A stretch of DNA of 64,000 nt from positions 434,001 to 498,000 of the forward strand of contig NZ_JBEJGY010000004.1 of assembly GCF_040253615.1 (NCBI RefSeq), read 5' to 3'. The position numbers and the translations under genes were made by a program. Shown here one piece after another: positions 44,852-53,681 of this stretch (position 1 is its first letter; each line of letters opens with the position of its first letter). The notes under the pieces are model-generated. The model ran no database searches and had not been told where the DNA came from. It saw only the letters and a list, made by a program, of their open reading frames with translations. The stretch is from Streptomyces sp. Edi4. GTDB lineage: Bacteria > Actinomycetota > Actinomycetes > Streptomycetales > Streptomycetaceae.

Positions 44852-45667
44852 TCAGGCAGCGCCGACCCGGCGTTCCGCCAGCGCCTCGTCGCGCAGGCGC
44901 GCGCAGGTGCTGTTCAGGAGCCGCGAGACGTGCATCTGCGAGATGCCGAGCGCCGTCGCGATCTGATGCTGCGTCATGTCGTTGAAGAACCGCATGTAGA
45001 GGATCCTCGACTCCCGTTCCGGGAGGGCTTTGAGTGCGGGCTTGATCGCTTCGCGGTCGATGACGGCGTCGAACCCGGGGTCGGTGGCGCCGAGCGTGTC
45101 CGTCAAGGAGAGCCGGTTGACTCCGTCGCCGCCCTCCGCGCGGGTCTCCGCCTCGAGCGACAGGCTCTTGAAGGAGTCGAGCGCTTCCAGGCCGTCGCGT
45201 ACGTCCTGCTCGTCCAGTCCGCACCGGGCGGCGAGCTCGGCGACGGTGGGCTCGCCGGGCTGGGTGGCCTTGAGCTCCTGGCGGGCGACCCGGACCTTGT
45301 TCCGGATGTCCTGCACCCGGCGCGGGACATGGACCGCCCACAGGGCGTCACGGAAATGCCGCTTGAGCTCGCCGTTGATGGTCGGGATCGCGTACGCCTC
45401 GAACGGGCCCCGCGTGACTTCGTAGCGGTCCACCGCCTTGACAAGACCCATGGCGGCGACCTGGTAGAGGTCATCGGTCTCGGCGCCACGGTTGCGGTAC
45501 TTGAGCGCCAGGCGCTGCGCCATCGGGAGCCACTGGGCCACGAGATCGTGCCGCAGCGCGTCGTACTCGGGCCCCTCGGCGAGCGTCCTCAGCCGGGCGA
45601 AGGCCGCCGTGGTGTCGGGGGCGTCGTCGTGGCCGCGCTGTTCGCGGCTGTGGCTGGTGGCCGGCAT
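44852..45667 (-). CDS. RNA polymerase sigma factor, SigB/SigF/SigG family
   Basis: 271 residues from ATG 45667 (AAGGAG seven bases upstream). Region 2 is DLYQVAAMGLVKAVDRYEVTR...PTINGELKRHFRD, region 3 PTVAELAARCGLDEQDV, and the region 4 helix-turn-helix TQHQIATALGISQMHVSRLL. This is the stress/sporulation group of Streptomyces (SigB, SigF, SigG and relatives) controlled by RsbW-like anti-sigmas and STAS antagonists. No anti-sigma gene is adjacent. The surrounding catalase, GlsB, SDR and hemerythrin genes are the kinds of targets SigB has. Confidence 0.88.
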   Translation of the reverse strand: MPATSHSREQRGHDDAPDTTAAFARLRTLAEGPEYDALRHDLVAQWLPMAQRLALKYRNRGAETDDLYQVAAMGLVKAVDRYEVTRGPFEAYAIPTINGELKRHFRDALWAVHVPRRVQDIRNKVRVARQELKATQPGEPTVAELAARCGLDEQDVRDGLEALDSFKSLSLEAETRAEGGDGVNRLSLTDTLGATDPGFDAVIDREAIKPALKALPERESRILYMRFFNDMTQHQIATALGISQMHVSRLLNSTCARLRDEALAERRVGAA

Positions 45668-45792
45668 GGCGGGCTCCTTGGGCATGGACGCGAGCCATTC
45701 CAGCGAACCAGCGCGACCGCCTCCCCGCATCCCGAAGCCTCACCCACCGTGACCGCGCGGGAGGCACCCCGGCGGCGGACCCGGACGGCTCC

Positions 45793-45817
45793 GTTAACGG
45801 ATGCGGAACCGGGGAAC
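45793..45817 (+). promoter_or_regulatory. Possible SigB-type promoter of the hemerythrin gene
   Basis: GTTA at 45793-45796 and GGGAAC at 45812-45817, 15 bases apart, resemble the Streptomyces SigB consensus (GNNT N14-16 GGGTAC/T) with one mismatch in each box. It lies about 80 bases before the hemerythrin start. Weak on its own; noted because of the nearby sigma factor gene. Confidence 0.3.
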
Positions 45818-45898
45818 CTGTGCACCGGCGGGCGGCGGGCACCCCGGGGCCGGATCCCGCACCGGGCACGCTCCCCGCGACACGAAAGGAGCCGATTG

Positions 45899-46459
45899 AT
45901 GGGACACGGCGGAAACGTCATCCAGGAATTGCAGACCGACCACCGCGAGGTGGAGGAATTCTTCGCCCGCATCCAGGCGCTGCCCGCGGGTGACGACAAG
46001 CGCCGCGAGGTCGCGGACCAGTTCACGATCGAGCTGGTGCGCCACTCCGTGGCGGAGGAGATGTACCTCTACCCCGCCGTACGCGAGCACGTGCCCGGCG
46101 GCGACGCCCTCGCCGACCAGGAGATCAAGGATCACGCCACCGTCGAGCGACTGCTCAAGGATTTGGAGAAGGCGGACGTGGGCGACCCTCAATTCGACGC
46201 CCTGGTGGGGAAGTTGATCGAGGAGGTCCGCGCGCACATCGCCGACGAGGAGCAGCACCTGTTCCCCGCCCTGGCCAAGGTCGTCGACGCCAAGGCCCTC
46301 GACGACCTCGGCGACAAGATCCGTACGGCGAAGAAGGTGGCGCCCACCCGCCCCCACCCCGGCGCCCCCGACACCCCGCCGGCCAACAAGCTCCTCGCGC
46401 CGGGAGCCGGGCTCGTGGACCGCGCCCGTGACCTGATCACGGGGCGCGGCAAGTCCTGA
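45899..46459 (+). CDS. Hemerythrin-like HHE-domain protein
   Basis: 186 residues. Metal-ligand pattern of hemerythrins: LQTDHREVEEFF (His14, Glu18-region), RHSVAEEMYLYPA (His/Glu), DHATVERLL and HIADEEQHLFPAL, together a four-helix bundle with a di-iron site (residues 10-140). A Pro-rich 40-residue tail follows. Such proteins bind oxygen or nitric oxide or store iron, and in Streptomyces are typical general-stress products. ATG 45899 follows AAAGGAG. Divergent from the sigma factor gene. Confidence 0.9.
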   Translation: MGHGGNVIQELQTDHREVEEFFARIQALPAGDDKRREVADQFTIELVRHSVAEEMYLYPAVREHVPGGDALADQEIKDHATVERLLKDLEKADVGDPQFDALVGKLIEEVRAHIADEEQHLFPALAKVVDAKALDDLGDKIRTAKKVAPTRPHPGAPDTPPANKLLAPGAGLVDRARDLITGRGKS

Positions 46460-46618
46460 CCACCCTCCTGGCCAGGGGCGCCGCCGAACGGCCGCGCGCC
46501 GTCGGCCGCGTTCGGCCGTCCGGGGCGCATACCGGCCGCGTCGGCGGTGCCGTCGGGGTGCGGGTCCGCGGTGGCGGCCCCAGGATGGGCCCAATCCCAT
46601 CCACCCAAGGAGGTTTCC

Positions 46619-46894
46619 GTGCTGGAACGCAAGCGGCGCAAGGACAGCATCGAGATCACGTTCGTGCTCCCGGTAGATGCCCCGCCCGGCCCGGTCAGCG
46701 TCGTCGGAGACTTCAACGACTGGCAGCCCGGCACCCACGAACTGACCGCCCGACAGGACGGCAAGCGGGCGGTCACGGTGGAGCTGCCCGACCGCAGCAC
46801 GCACGCCTTCCGCTATCTGGCCGCCGGTGACTACTGGTTCGACGACGAGAGCGCCGACGGCCACGACGGCGCGAACAGCCGCCTGCACACCTGA
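46619..46894 (+). CDS. CBM48-only (isoamylase N-terminal/glycogen-binding) protein
   Basis: 91 residues from GTG 46619 (AAGGAGG upstream). The whole protein is one early-set Ig-like module: ITFVLPVDAPPGPVSVVGDF, NDWQPGTHELT, and FRYLAAGDYWFDDESAD; GDFNDW is the glycogen-binding signature seen in AMPK beta and isoamylase N-terminal domains. No catalytic domain is attached. It could tether another protein to glycogen or alpha-glucan. A GH15 enzyme gene is just downstream, convergent. Confidence 0.85.
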   Translation: MLERKRRKDSIEITFVLPVDAPPGPVSVVGDFNDWQPGTHELTARQDGKRAVTVELPDRSTHAFRYLAAGDYWFDDESADGHDGANSRLHT

Positions 46895-47024
46895 CCGGCG
46901 CGCACGCCCGCGTCGCGCGGCAGCACAGACGTACCTCCGCGGCCCACGGCCCCCCGGTCACCCTCATGGGCGGCCGGGGACCGCGACGTTTCGGGGCGGA
47001 CACCAAAGGGCGTCCGCCCGGCGC

Positions 47025-48812
47025 TCAGGGGCTGTCGTCGGGCGGGGCGGCGAGCCGGACGGCGCTCTCCAGCATGATGGCGTGCACGAAGGCCTGGGGC
47101 AGATTGCCGCGCAGCTGGCGCTGGCTGATGTCGTACTCCTCGGCGAACAGGCCCGGCGGGCCGCACGCGGAACGGTTGCGTTCGAACCAGCGCAGCGCCT
47201 CGGCCTGGTTGCCCTGCTGGTGTTCGGCCATCGCCACCACATAGCCGCAGAACAGAAAGGCGCCCTCGGCTTCCTCCAGCGGACGCTGGTCGTGGCGGAA
47301 GCGGTAGGCGTAGTGGTCACGGGTGAGTTCCGCGCGGTAGGCGCGCAGGGTGCCGGTGGTACGGGGATCGTCGGCCGTCAGGGCTCCGCGCAGGGGCGGC
47401 AGCAGCAGGGCGGCGTCCAGGGACGGGTCGGTCGTGGACCGCTGCCAACGGCCCAAGGGGTGCAGGCCGCCCTCGGTCGTCTCGGCGAGGATGACGTCGG
47501 CGAGGGAGGCCCACGCGGCGGCCTTGCCCGGGGTGGGCACGGCCTGCGCGACGGCGCGCAGCCCCGCGGCGCAGATCAGCCGACTGTGGGTCCAGTGCTG
47601 GGCGTCGAGTTCCCAGATGCCCGCGTCGGCGTCGTCGCGGCGCCGCTCGATGGCGTCGGCCGCGATCTCCACCGCCCGCCAGCCGTCGGTGTCCAGGCGC
47701 CCGTGGCGGTGGGCGGCGGCGAACAGGAGCAGCGCCTCGCCGAAGGCGTCGAGCTGGAACTGGTCACTCACCCGGTTGCCGACGCGGCTGCCACCGCCGG
47801 GGTAGCCCGGCAGCGCGAGCTTCGTCGGACGGGGCACCGGGCCGCCGGCGACCGTGTACGCGGGCGCGAGCCTTGGCCCGTCCTCGTGCAGCCGGGCCGA
47901 GATGAAACGTACGGCGTCGTCGAGCAGCGGGTGTCCCCCGGCGGCGGCCGCGGCCTGCCCGGCATAGCACTGGTCGCGCACCCACACGTAGCGGTAGTCG
48001 TAGTTGCGCCCCGCCTCCGCCCGTTCGGGCAGGCTGGTGGTGGCCGCCGCGACCATGCCGCCGGACGCACTGGTGAGGCCGCGCAGCACGGTGTAGGCGC
48101 GGCGGGCGTCCTCCGGCGCCAGCGTGTGCTCCAGGGAGGGGACTTCGCGGGACCAGGTCTGCTGGGTGGCGCTCCACAGCCCGTCGGCGTCGGGGACGTC
48201 GGGCAGCGCGTGCTCCGACAGCTCAAGGACGAGATCGCGCTGTTCACCGGGCTTGAGCGTGAGCGTGGCCGTCAGACCGCCCCGGTGGCCGTACCGGGCG
48301 GGACGCGCCTCGGACACGCCGCTCCAGCGCCAGCGCAGCCGGCCCGTGCGCGCGCTCCATGTGCCGTCGTCGTCGCGGTGCGGCAGCTGGGAGCGGTCGG
48401 TGCCGAAGCCCGCGGCCGGAGCCAGGTCGACGGCCACCCGCGCCTCGCCGTCCACGGCGCGCAGGCGGCGCAGCAGGACGGCGCGGTGTGTGTCGGCGGG
48501 CATCGCGAGCGCTTCGTGGCACTCGATGATGCCGCCCTCCGTCACCCAGCGGCTGCGCCAGATCAGGGTGCCGTTCTCGTAGTAACCGCCCCAGACGTAC
48601 CGTCCGACGGGCGTGATCGCGTAATGGCCCGGGCCGCCGATGAGGGTGCTGAAGACGGCGTCGGAGTCCCACCGGGGCATGCACATCCACGCGATGTCCC
48701 CGTGCGGTCCCACGAGCGCGCCCCGCTCGCCGTCGGCGATCAGCGCGTACTCGCGCAGGGTCATCGGCGGGGGGTTGTCCGGGGAGGGCGACAGTACGGA
48801 TGTGCTCACCAT
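47025..48812 (-). CDS. GH15-family glucoamylase/trehalase-like hydrolase
   Basis: 595 residues with an N-terminal beta domain (1-250) and an (alpha/alpha)6 barrel. Barrel motifs are conserved: NYDYRYVWVRDQCYAG, GIWELDAQHWTHSR (general acid Glu) and PPGLFAEEYD (general base Glu). Bacterial GH15 proteins of this length in actinobacteria include trehalases and glucoamylases. No secretion signal, so it would work on intracellular trehalose or glycogen, both used in osmotic stress and spores. ATG 48812 with GAGGG upstream. Confidence 0.87.
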   Translation of the reverse strand: MVSTSVLSPSPDNPPPMTLREYALIADGERGALVGPHGDIAWMCMPRWDSDAVFSTLIGGPGHYAITPVGRYVWGGYYENGTLIWRSRWVTEGGIIECHEALAMPADTHRAVLLRRLRAVDGEARVAVDLAPAAGFGTDRSQLPHRDDDGTWSARTGRLRWRWSGVSEARPARYGHRGGLTATLTLKPGEQRDLVLELSEHALPDVPDADGLWSATQQTWSREVPSLEHTLAPEDARRAYTVLRGLTSASGGMVAAATTSLPERAEAGRNYDYRYVWVRDQCYAGQAAAAAGGHPLLDDAVRFISARLHEDGPRLAPAYTVAGGPVPRPTKLALPGYPGGGSRVGNRVSDQFQLDAFGEALLLFAAAHRHGRLDTDGWRAVEIAADAIERRRDDADAGIWELDAQHWTHSRLICAAGLRAVAQAVPTPGKAAAWASLADVILAETTEGGLHPLGRWQRSTTDPSLDAALLLPPLRGALTADDPRTTGTLRAYRAELTRDHYAYRFRHDQRPLEEAEGAFLFCGYVVAMAEHQQGNQAEALRWFERNRSACGPPGLFAEEYDISQRQLRGNLPQAFVHAIMLESAVRLAAPPDDSP

Positions 48813-49071
48813 GGTCCCTCGCGGTCGGATCCGGTCGGTGGGGGCGGAGTGCGGCGGCGGGCGGAGCGGGGCTCGGGTTCACCCAGCGGTCGCTGTCCTG
48901 CGTTGTGAGTCCACCACCCGGCCCGGGCACGTCGGCGCCGGCGCTCCGCCATGACCGGCTCGCGTGCTGGGCGGACAGGGCTTCGCGCACCGGAGCGTGC
49001 GACTGGTCCATGCCGGGCGCCTGCCCGGGCCCCCGACGGCGGAAACCAGCCGGGACGTGCCCCGGGCCCGC

Positions 49072-49833
49072 TCACGCCGCCACCGGGAAATAGCGCGTGA
49101 ACGCAGAGGTGTCGGTGCCGAGGTAGCCGCCGAACGGCGAGTCCAGTTCGTGGATGAGCAGGACCAGGAAGGTGATGAGTGCGGCCAGGCCCATGACCAT
49201 CACGATGTGGGTGACGTTGCGCTGGATCCCGAAGAGGAACATGAAGGCCACGGTCAGCACCCCGCCGAGGATCAGGCCGACCCACAGGACGGGCGAGAGA
49301 CTGCTCTGCGCGTCCTGCTCGCGTCCGCGCCGCGCCTCGTCGAGTGTGCCGAGCTGGGACAGGAGTTCCTGGGCCGCGATCTGCTGGGCGGGGGTGGCGT
49401 TGGCGGGGAGCCGGGTAGCCGCGCGCAGTTGGCCCAGCATCGTCCAGCCCTCGGAGCCGAGGTCCTGGCGGCCGGCCATTCTCGGCCACTCCGCGTTGAC
49501 GACGTGCCGGGCGTACTGCTCGGCGATGGCGCGCACCTTGGTCTGCCCTTCGGGCGGCAGCGCGTCCGCCACGAGGTAGGTCTGGTGCAGGGCGCCCGCC
49601 TCGGCCTGCGTGTGGCCGGAGGCATTGTCGCTGGTCTCCCACACCGAGACGAGGGCGAGCCCGAGTACGAGCGCGTACAGGACACCCACCATCATCGAGA
49701 TGTACTCGGCCACGTCCTCGCGCGGCTCATCGGCGGGATCCGGCGGGAAGAAACGGTGCTTTGCCAGCACGACCGCCGCGGCGAACAACGCCACCGCGAG
49801 GGTGATGGCAAGGGCCTGCGCGGCTTGGGACAC
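49072..49833 (-). CDS. DUF4239 (bestrophin-like) membrane protein
   Basis: 253 residues: an N-terminal helix (4-24), a second at 45-63 (VGVLYALVLGLALV), a helical cytoplasmic stretch with TQAEAGALHQTYL (about 74-190), and two C-terminal helices (about 183-205 and 210-229). This is the layout of DUF4239 bestrophin-like proteins, unknown function. GTG 49833 has GAGGAG in the 15-base gap after the stop of the surface-protein gene, so both probably form an operon. Confidence 0.78.
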   Translation of the reverse strand: MSQAAQALAITLAVALFAAAVVLAKHRFFPPDPADEPREDVAEYISMMVGVLYALVLGLALVSVWETSDNASGHTQAEAGALHQTYLVADALPPEGQTKVRAIAEQYARHVVNAEWPRMAGRQDLGSEGWTMLGQLRAATRLPANATPAQQIAAQELLSQLGTLDEARRGREQDAQSSLSPVLWVGLILGGVLTVAFMFLFGIQRNVTHIVMVMGLAALITFLVLLIHELDSPFGGYLGTDTSAFTRYFPVAA

Positions 49834-49848
49834 GAGGGCTCCTCGGGT

Positions 49849-51402
49849 TTACGGGCGGCGTGAGCCCAGCAGTAGTGCCGCCAGGGCGGCCGGCAGGAGG
49901 AACAGCAGGAGCAGGGCCGCCATCGACAGGGCGGGGTGCGCCTTCGCGTGGTGTTGCAGCCGGCCGAGGAACGAGGCCGTTTGGGCGGGGGGCCGCGCTG
50001 CCTTCGGCGGGGTGGGGGGTACGGCACGGGGCGGTACGGCGTTGGGGGGCACCGCGGCGGGGGGCACGGCCGGCGCGACGCCGGGTGGCAGCGCGGCGGC
50101 GCCACCGGCGCCGGCGCCCGGCGCGACGGGGGCCGCCGGTGCGGGTGGTTCGGCCGCAGGCGGGGGCGCGCCAGGTCCGGGAGGCGCTGCGGGCGCGGCG
50201 CCCGCGCCACCTGTGGCGGCGGGTGCGGCGGGTGCGGCGGGTGCGCCCGGCTCGGCGGGCGCTTCGGGCCCGGCGGGGGCACCGGATCCTGCGGCGCCAC
50301 CGGCACCTACGCCCGCGCCTGCGGGAGCACCGGGGGCGGCAGGAGCCGCGAAGGCACCGGGGGCCCCCGGGCCGGCGGCCGCGCCGGAGCCTCCCGGGCC
50401 TCCAGGTCCGCCGGAGCCTCCCGGGCCGCCTGGTCCGCCGGGCTCACCGGGAGCGAGCCCGTTCGGTGGGCCCGCCGCGCCCGGCGGGCCGCTTCCGAAG
50501 GCCGGCCGCCGGGGCGGGGCGGCGCGCGGAAGTGGGGGCGGGAGCTGCGCGGTGGCGGGGGGCGGCGGGGGTGGCAGCGCGGGCAGGACGAAGGACGCGC
50601 TCGACCGTGCGGTGAGCAGCGGCGGCGGCACGCTGAGACCGGCGGGGCTCAAGGTGTCCGTCCGGTCGCTTCCGGTGGCCGTCGCGGCGCTGGTGTAGGA
50701 GCCCGGGGCCCGCCGCACCCGCACCACGCAGGTGACGGACGCGCCGGGGGCGAGGTCGGGAACGTCCGCCCGGCCACCGCAGTCGAACGGGCCAGGCGCC
50801 AGCACAGGGTCGACCAGTTGAATGCCGTACACCGTCCTGTTGCCCAGATTGGCCAGCACATAGTGGAGTTCGGCCTCGGTGAAGCTGATGAGCCGCACGT
50901 TCTCGGACAGGTCGAGCACCCCTGCGACCCCGCCGTATCCGCTCCGCTCGGACGCCCGCAGGCGCAGGTCGAGCGACGGGACCACACCGGACGCCACGAC
51001 CCAGGCGGTGTGCGTGCCCGGGGTCGCGGGCAGCTCGGCGGTGCACGTGGCACTGGACAGCGCCGCCAGCTGCCCGAATCGGCCCAGCTCCCCCGCGCAC
51101 CGGATCAGCGCGCCCGGCACGTCCGGATCGGACACCCGGACGCCCGACAGGTCCGCCTCGCCGTGGTTGGTCAGCCGGTACACCTTGACCACCGGGGAGC
51201 CCACCCGGATTCCCGGGCGCAGGGCGCCGGTGCCGGGACGGGTGTTGACGGTGACCGTCAACTGCAAATTGTGCTCGCCCACTCCCCCGGCACGGGCCGT
51301 CGGCGCCGGGCCCCCCAGCGATCCGGGCAAGGTGGCGACGGCCGTGAACGCGACGAGGAGCACCGTGCGCCGAGCGGCTGGACAACCGCGCGGGAGCCCC
51401 AT
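49849..51402 (-). CDS. Secreted, Pro/Ala/Gly-rich surface protein with C-terminal membrane anchor
   Basis: 517 residues from ATG 51402; upstream in-frame starts (51486, 51492) would precede the signal peptide with 28-30 Arg-rich residues. A Sec-type signal (RRTVLLVAFTAVATLPGSLG) is followed by two immunoglobulin-like DUF11/CARDB-type repeats (about 45-245) each with Cys pairs, then about 250 residues of Pro/Ala/Gly low complexity, and a C-terminal helix (LLLLFLLPAALAALLL) with GSRRP end. No LPXTG motif is visible. Probably a wall-spanning stalk protein held in the membrane. Directly upstream of the DUF4239 gene. Confidence 0.75.
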   Translation of the reverse strand: MGLPRGCPAARRTVLLVAFTAVATLPGSLGGPAPTARAGGVGEHNLQLTVTVNTRPGTGALRPGIRVGSPVVKVYRLTNHGEADLSGVRVSDPDVPGALIRCAGELGRFGQLAALSSATCTAELPATPGTHTAWVVASGVVPSLDLRLRASERSGYGGVAGVLDLSENVRLISFTEAELHYVLANLGNRTVYGIQLVDPVLAPGPFDCGGRADVPDLAPGASVTCVVRVRRAPGSYTSAATATGSDRTDTLSPAGLSVPPPLLTARSSASFVLPALPPPPPPATAQLPPPLPRAAPPRRPAFGSGPPGAAGPPNGLAPGEPGGPGGPGGSGGPGGPGGSGAAAGPGAPGAFAAPAAPGAPAGAGVGAGGAAGSGAPAGPEAPAEPGAPAAPAAPAATGGAGAAPAAPPGPGAPPPAAEPPAPAAPVAPGAGAGGAAALPPGVAPAVPPAAVPPNAVPPRAVPPTPPKAARPPAQTASFLGRLQHHAKAHPALSMAALLLLFLLPAALAALLLGSRRP

Positions 51403-51601
51403 CCCAATACCCCTTTCGCCGGAATTGCGCCGGGTTTTCTCCCGAATCGCGCCGGAACCTCGCCGGAAAGCGCTTTGCCGACCCATGGTCACCGACCGTA
51501 CGGCGCGGGGCTTTCAGGCGTGCCGAAATCATTGGTTAATATGACAAATCCAACCCTTATGGACCAGCGGCACTTCGTCAGGTCCGTGGCGCGGCACCTC
51601 G

Positions 51602-52189
51602 TCAGGTCCGGCGCGCCATCTCGTCGCTCCGGGCCGACTTCAGCCGCTCGAATGCCGTGGGCCGTGGACGGCGCGGCAGGAAGTCCCTGATCCGGCGCGC
51701 GCAGTCGGCCGGGCTCGCGGCGCCGGTGTCACATTCGATGTCGTAGTGACCGTGGGCGTGGACCCGGTCGAGCTGACGCGCGGCCAGGCCCGCCGGGCGG
51801 TCTCCGCGCCGCTGTTCGCGCCGCTCCAGTTCCGGCAGGGGGCAGCGCACACCGACCAGGACGACATCCTCGGGCGTGAACAGCGTCAGGCAGTCGAGCA
51901 GGCGCCAGGGCTCACTGAGCACATGGTCCACCACCACGTTGTTTCCGCCCGCCGCCAGACCCGCGACCGCCCGGTGAAAGCCCCTCCAGGTGCGCTCGAG
52001 CACGACCTTGAGCTGGTCCGGCCCGAGGTCGGCCGGAGTGGTCCGCATGGCGTGGAAGGCGTCCACCGGCAGATAGAAGTACGTGTCACCCAGGATCGGG
52101 AGCAGTTCCCCGGCGATGCTCGACTTCCCGGAACTCGACGTACCGTTCAGAAAAATGATCAACCCGCCCGGGCCCGTTTCCGCCGCCAC
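51602..52189 (-). CDS. Chloramphenicol phosphotransferase (CPT)-like kinase
   Basis: 195 residues from GTG 52189 (GGAGG upstream). Walker A loop FLNGTSSSGKSSIAGEL (about 13-29), a catalytic-type Asp in YLPVDAFHAM (Asp near 43), VVVDHVLSE (Walker B-like, near 87) and an Arg-rich lid, as in chloramphenicol 3-O-phosphotransferase of S. venezuelae. The family also contains general small-molecule kinases and SARP-free resistance genes. No chloramphenicol biosynthesis gene is near, so self-resistance cannot be inferred. Full length for the family (about 178-200). Confidence 0.8.
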   Translation of the reverse strand: MAAETGPGGLIIFLNGTSSSGKSSIAGELLPILGDTYFYLPVDAFHAMRTTPADLGPDQLKVVLERTWRGFHRAVAGLAAGGNNVVVDHVLSEPWRLLDCLTLFTPEDVVLVGVRCPLPELERREQRRGDRPAGLAARQLDRVHAHGHYDIECDTGAASPADCARRIRDFLPRRPRPTAFERLKSARSDEMARRT

Positions 52190-52293
52190 AACTCCCCCTC
52201 CACCCGCGCTCGTACCGCCTCTTTCCGCGCTCGTACCACCCGATCATGCCGCGCGTCCCCGGACAGCGGGACGGAGTTGAGAGCATGGGGTTC

Positions 52294-52443
52294 ATGGACG
52301 AAGACATCACCCCGATCCTCCGCGTCGAGGACGCCGGCGCGGCGGAATTCGGGGTCGCGGTGCGGGACGTCCCCCGGGGGCGCGAGATCGAGCTTCGTGA
52401 CCCCGACGGCAACCGGCTCCGCGTGGGCACCCCGCCCCGCTGA
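52294..52443 (+). pseudogene. VOC/glyoxalase gene with internal deletion
   Basis: The 49-residue frame joins a normal VOC beginning (DEDITPILRVEDA) directly to a normal VOC ending (AAEFGVAV...GREIELRDPDGNRLRVGTP). The roughly 60 residues usually between these blocks, including most of the first beta-alpha-beta unit and metal site, are gone, leaving frame intact. The junction lies in an Ala/Gly-coding GC repeat. In-frame loss between short direct repeats is likely. It is probably non-functional. Confidence 0.6.
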
Positions 52444-52523
52444 CGGCTCGCGCGCCCCGAACACGCGCGACCGTCCGGGCGCCGGGCCAACTGGCTTGCC
52501 CCGCAACGCCTGTGCCTGACAGA

Positions 52524-53168
52524 TCACGCCGTACGGCGCGCGAGGAGCAGGCCTCCTCGGGAGCTCTCGGCCGAGGTGAGGGTCATCTGCGCCTCGACGG
52601 TGAAGCCGGCCGCTCGTAGCCGCGCGGCCAACTCGTCGGGCCGACGACGGTGCACGTACACCTTCATCGGGTGGCCGCCGTAGCCCCGCGTCTTGAGCCT
52701 CGTCTCGTCCCCCACGTGGAAGCCAAGCAGCACGGGCCCGCCGGGCCGCACCACACGGCGGAAGCCCTTGAGGACCGGATCGAGTTCGTCGTCGGGGATG
52801 TGGATCAGCGAGTACCAGGCGACCAGAGCGGCCAACGAGGCGTCGGCCAGGGCCAGTTCGGTCATGGAACCGACCTCGAACCGGGCCCCCGGGTGCTCAC
52901 GGCGGGCCACCTCGATCATCGCCGGTGACAGGTCGATGCCGAATGCGTCCACGCCCAGGCCCCCAAGGTGCGCCGTGATCCGCCCTGACCCACATCCCAC
53001 ATCCGATACGGGCCCGCCCCCTGCGGACCTCACCAGCTCGACGAAGAGCGCCAGGACGGCGCGCTCATAGGGCGTCCGATCCAGGAGGTCGCGCACCTCG
53101 TCCGCGTAGTCGACGGCCACGGTGTCGTAGGAGGTACGCGTCTCTGCCAGCCAGCCTTGATGGGTCAC
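52524..53168 (-). CDS. Class I SAM-dependent methyltransferase
   Basis: 214 residues. Motif I DVGCGSGRITAHL (about 56-68), motif II acidic strand (FGIDLSPAMIEVA, about 75-88), post-motif LVAWYSLIHI and PGGPVLLGFH. A UbiE/Methyltransf_25-type Rossmann fold. Substrate is unknown. GTG start at 53168. It lies convergent to the VOC remnant and divergent from a complete VOC gene. Confidence 0.85.
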   Translation of the reverse strand: MTHQGWLAETRTSYDTVAVDYADEVRDLLDRTPYERAVLALFVELVRSAGGGPVSDVGCGSGRITAHLGGLGVDAFGIDLSPAMIEVARREHPGARFEVGSMTELALADASLAALVAWYSLIHIPDDELDPVLKGFRRVVRPGGPVLLGFHVGDETRLKTRGYGGHPMKVYVHRRRPDELAARLRAAGFTVEAQMTLTSAESSRGGLLLARRTA

Positions 53169-53288
53169 CCGGCGACGGTAGTCGACAGGCCGTCACCGCT
53201 GTCGGAGCGAGGGGGTGACCTCATAGGCTGAGCGGGGTCCGCGCCACCGGGGACTGACGGGGATCATCAGGGACTATCGGGGAGAAGC

Positions 53289-53681
53289 ATGACAAGCAGG
53301 TTCACCGAGTTGGTCGTTGACTGCCACGACCCGGAAGGACTCGCCACGTTCTGGTGCCAGGTCCTGGACTTCGAAGTGATCGACCGCAACGAGAACATGG
53401 TCGAGATCGGCTCCTGGACACCGACGGTCGAGGAGGTACGGGCCCAACAGATGCCGCCCACCTTGGTGTTCGTCCGGGTCCCCGAGTCCAGGACCGTCAA
53501 GAACCGGCTGCACCTCGACGTCAGCCCGGTCCACGGCAGCACCGAGGAGGAGGTGACGAGACTGCTGGGGATCGGCGCCGCCCGGGTGGACACTCAGGAG
53601 CCGGACCGGAGTTGGGTGGTCATGAGCGACCCCGAGGGCAACGAGTTCTGCGTCCTGCGCACCCTCGCTCCGTCCGCGTAG
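53289..53681 (+). CDS. VOC-family (glyoxalase/dioxygenase-like) protein
   Basis: 130 residues, two betaalphabetabetabeta units: VDCHDPEGLATFWCQVLDFEV at the start and RSWVVMSDPEGNEFCVL at the end, the actinobacterial glyoxalase-like domain. ATG 53289 follows GGGAGAA. Unlike the neighbouring decayed VOC gene it is full length. Metal use and substrate are unknown. Confidence 0.82.
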   Translation: MTSRFTELVVDCHDPEGLATFWCQVLDFEVIDRNENMVEIGSWTPTVEEVRAQQMPPTLVFVRVPESRTVKNRLHLDVSPVHGSTEEEVTRLLGIGAARVDTQEPDRSWVVMSDPEGNEFCVLRTLAPSA

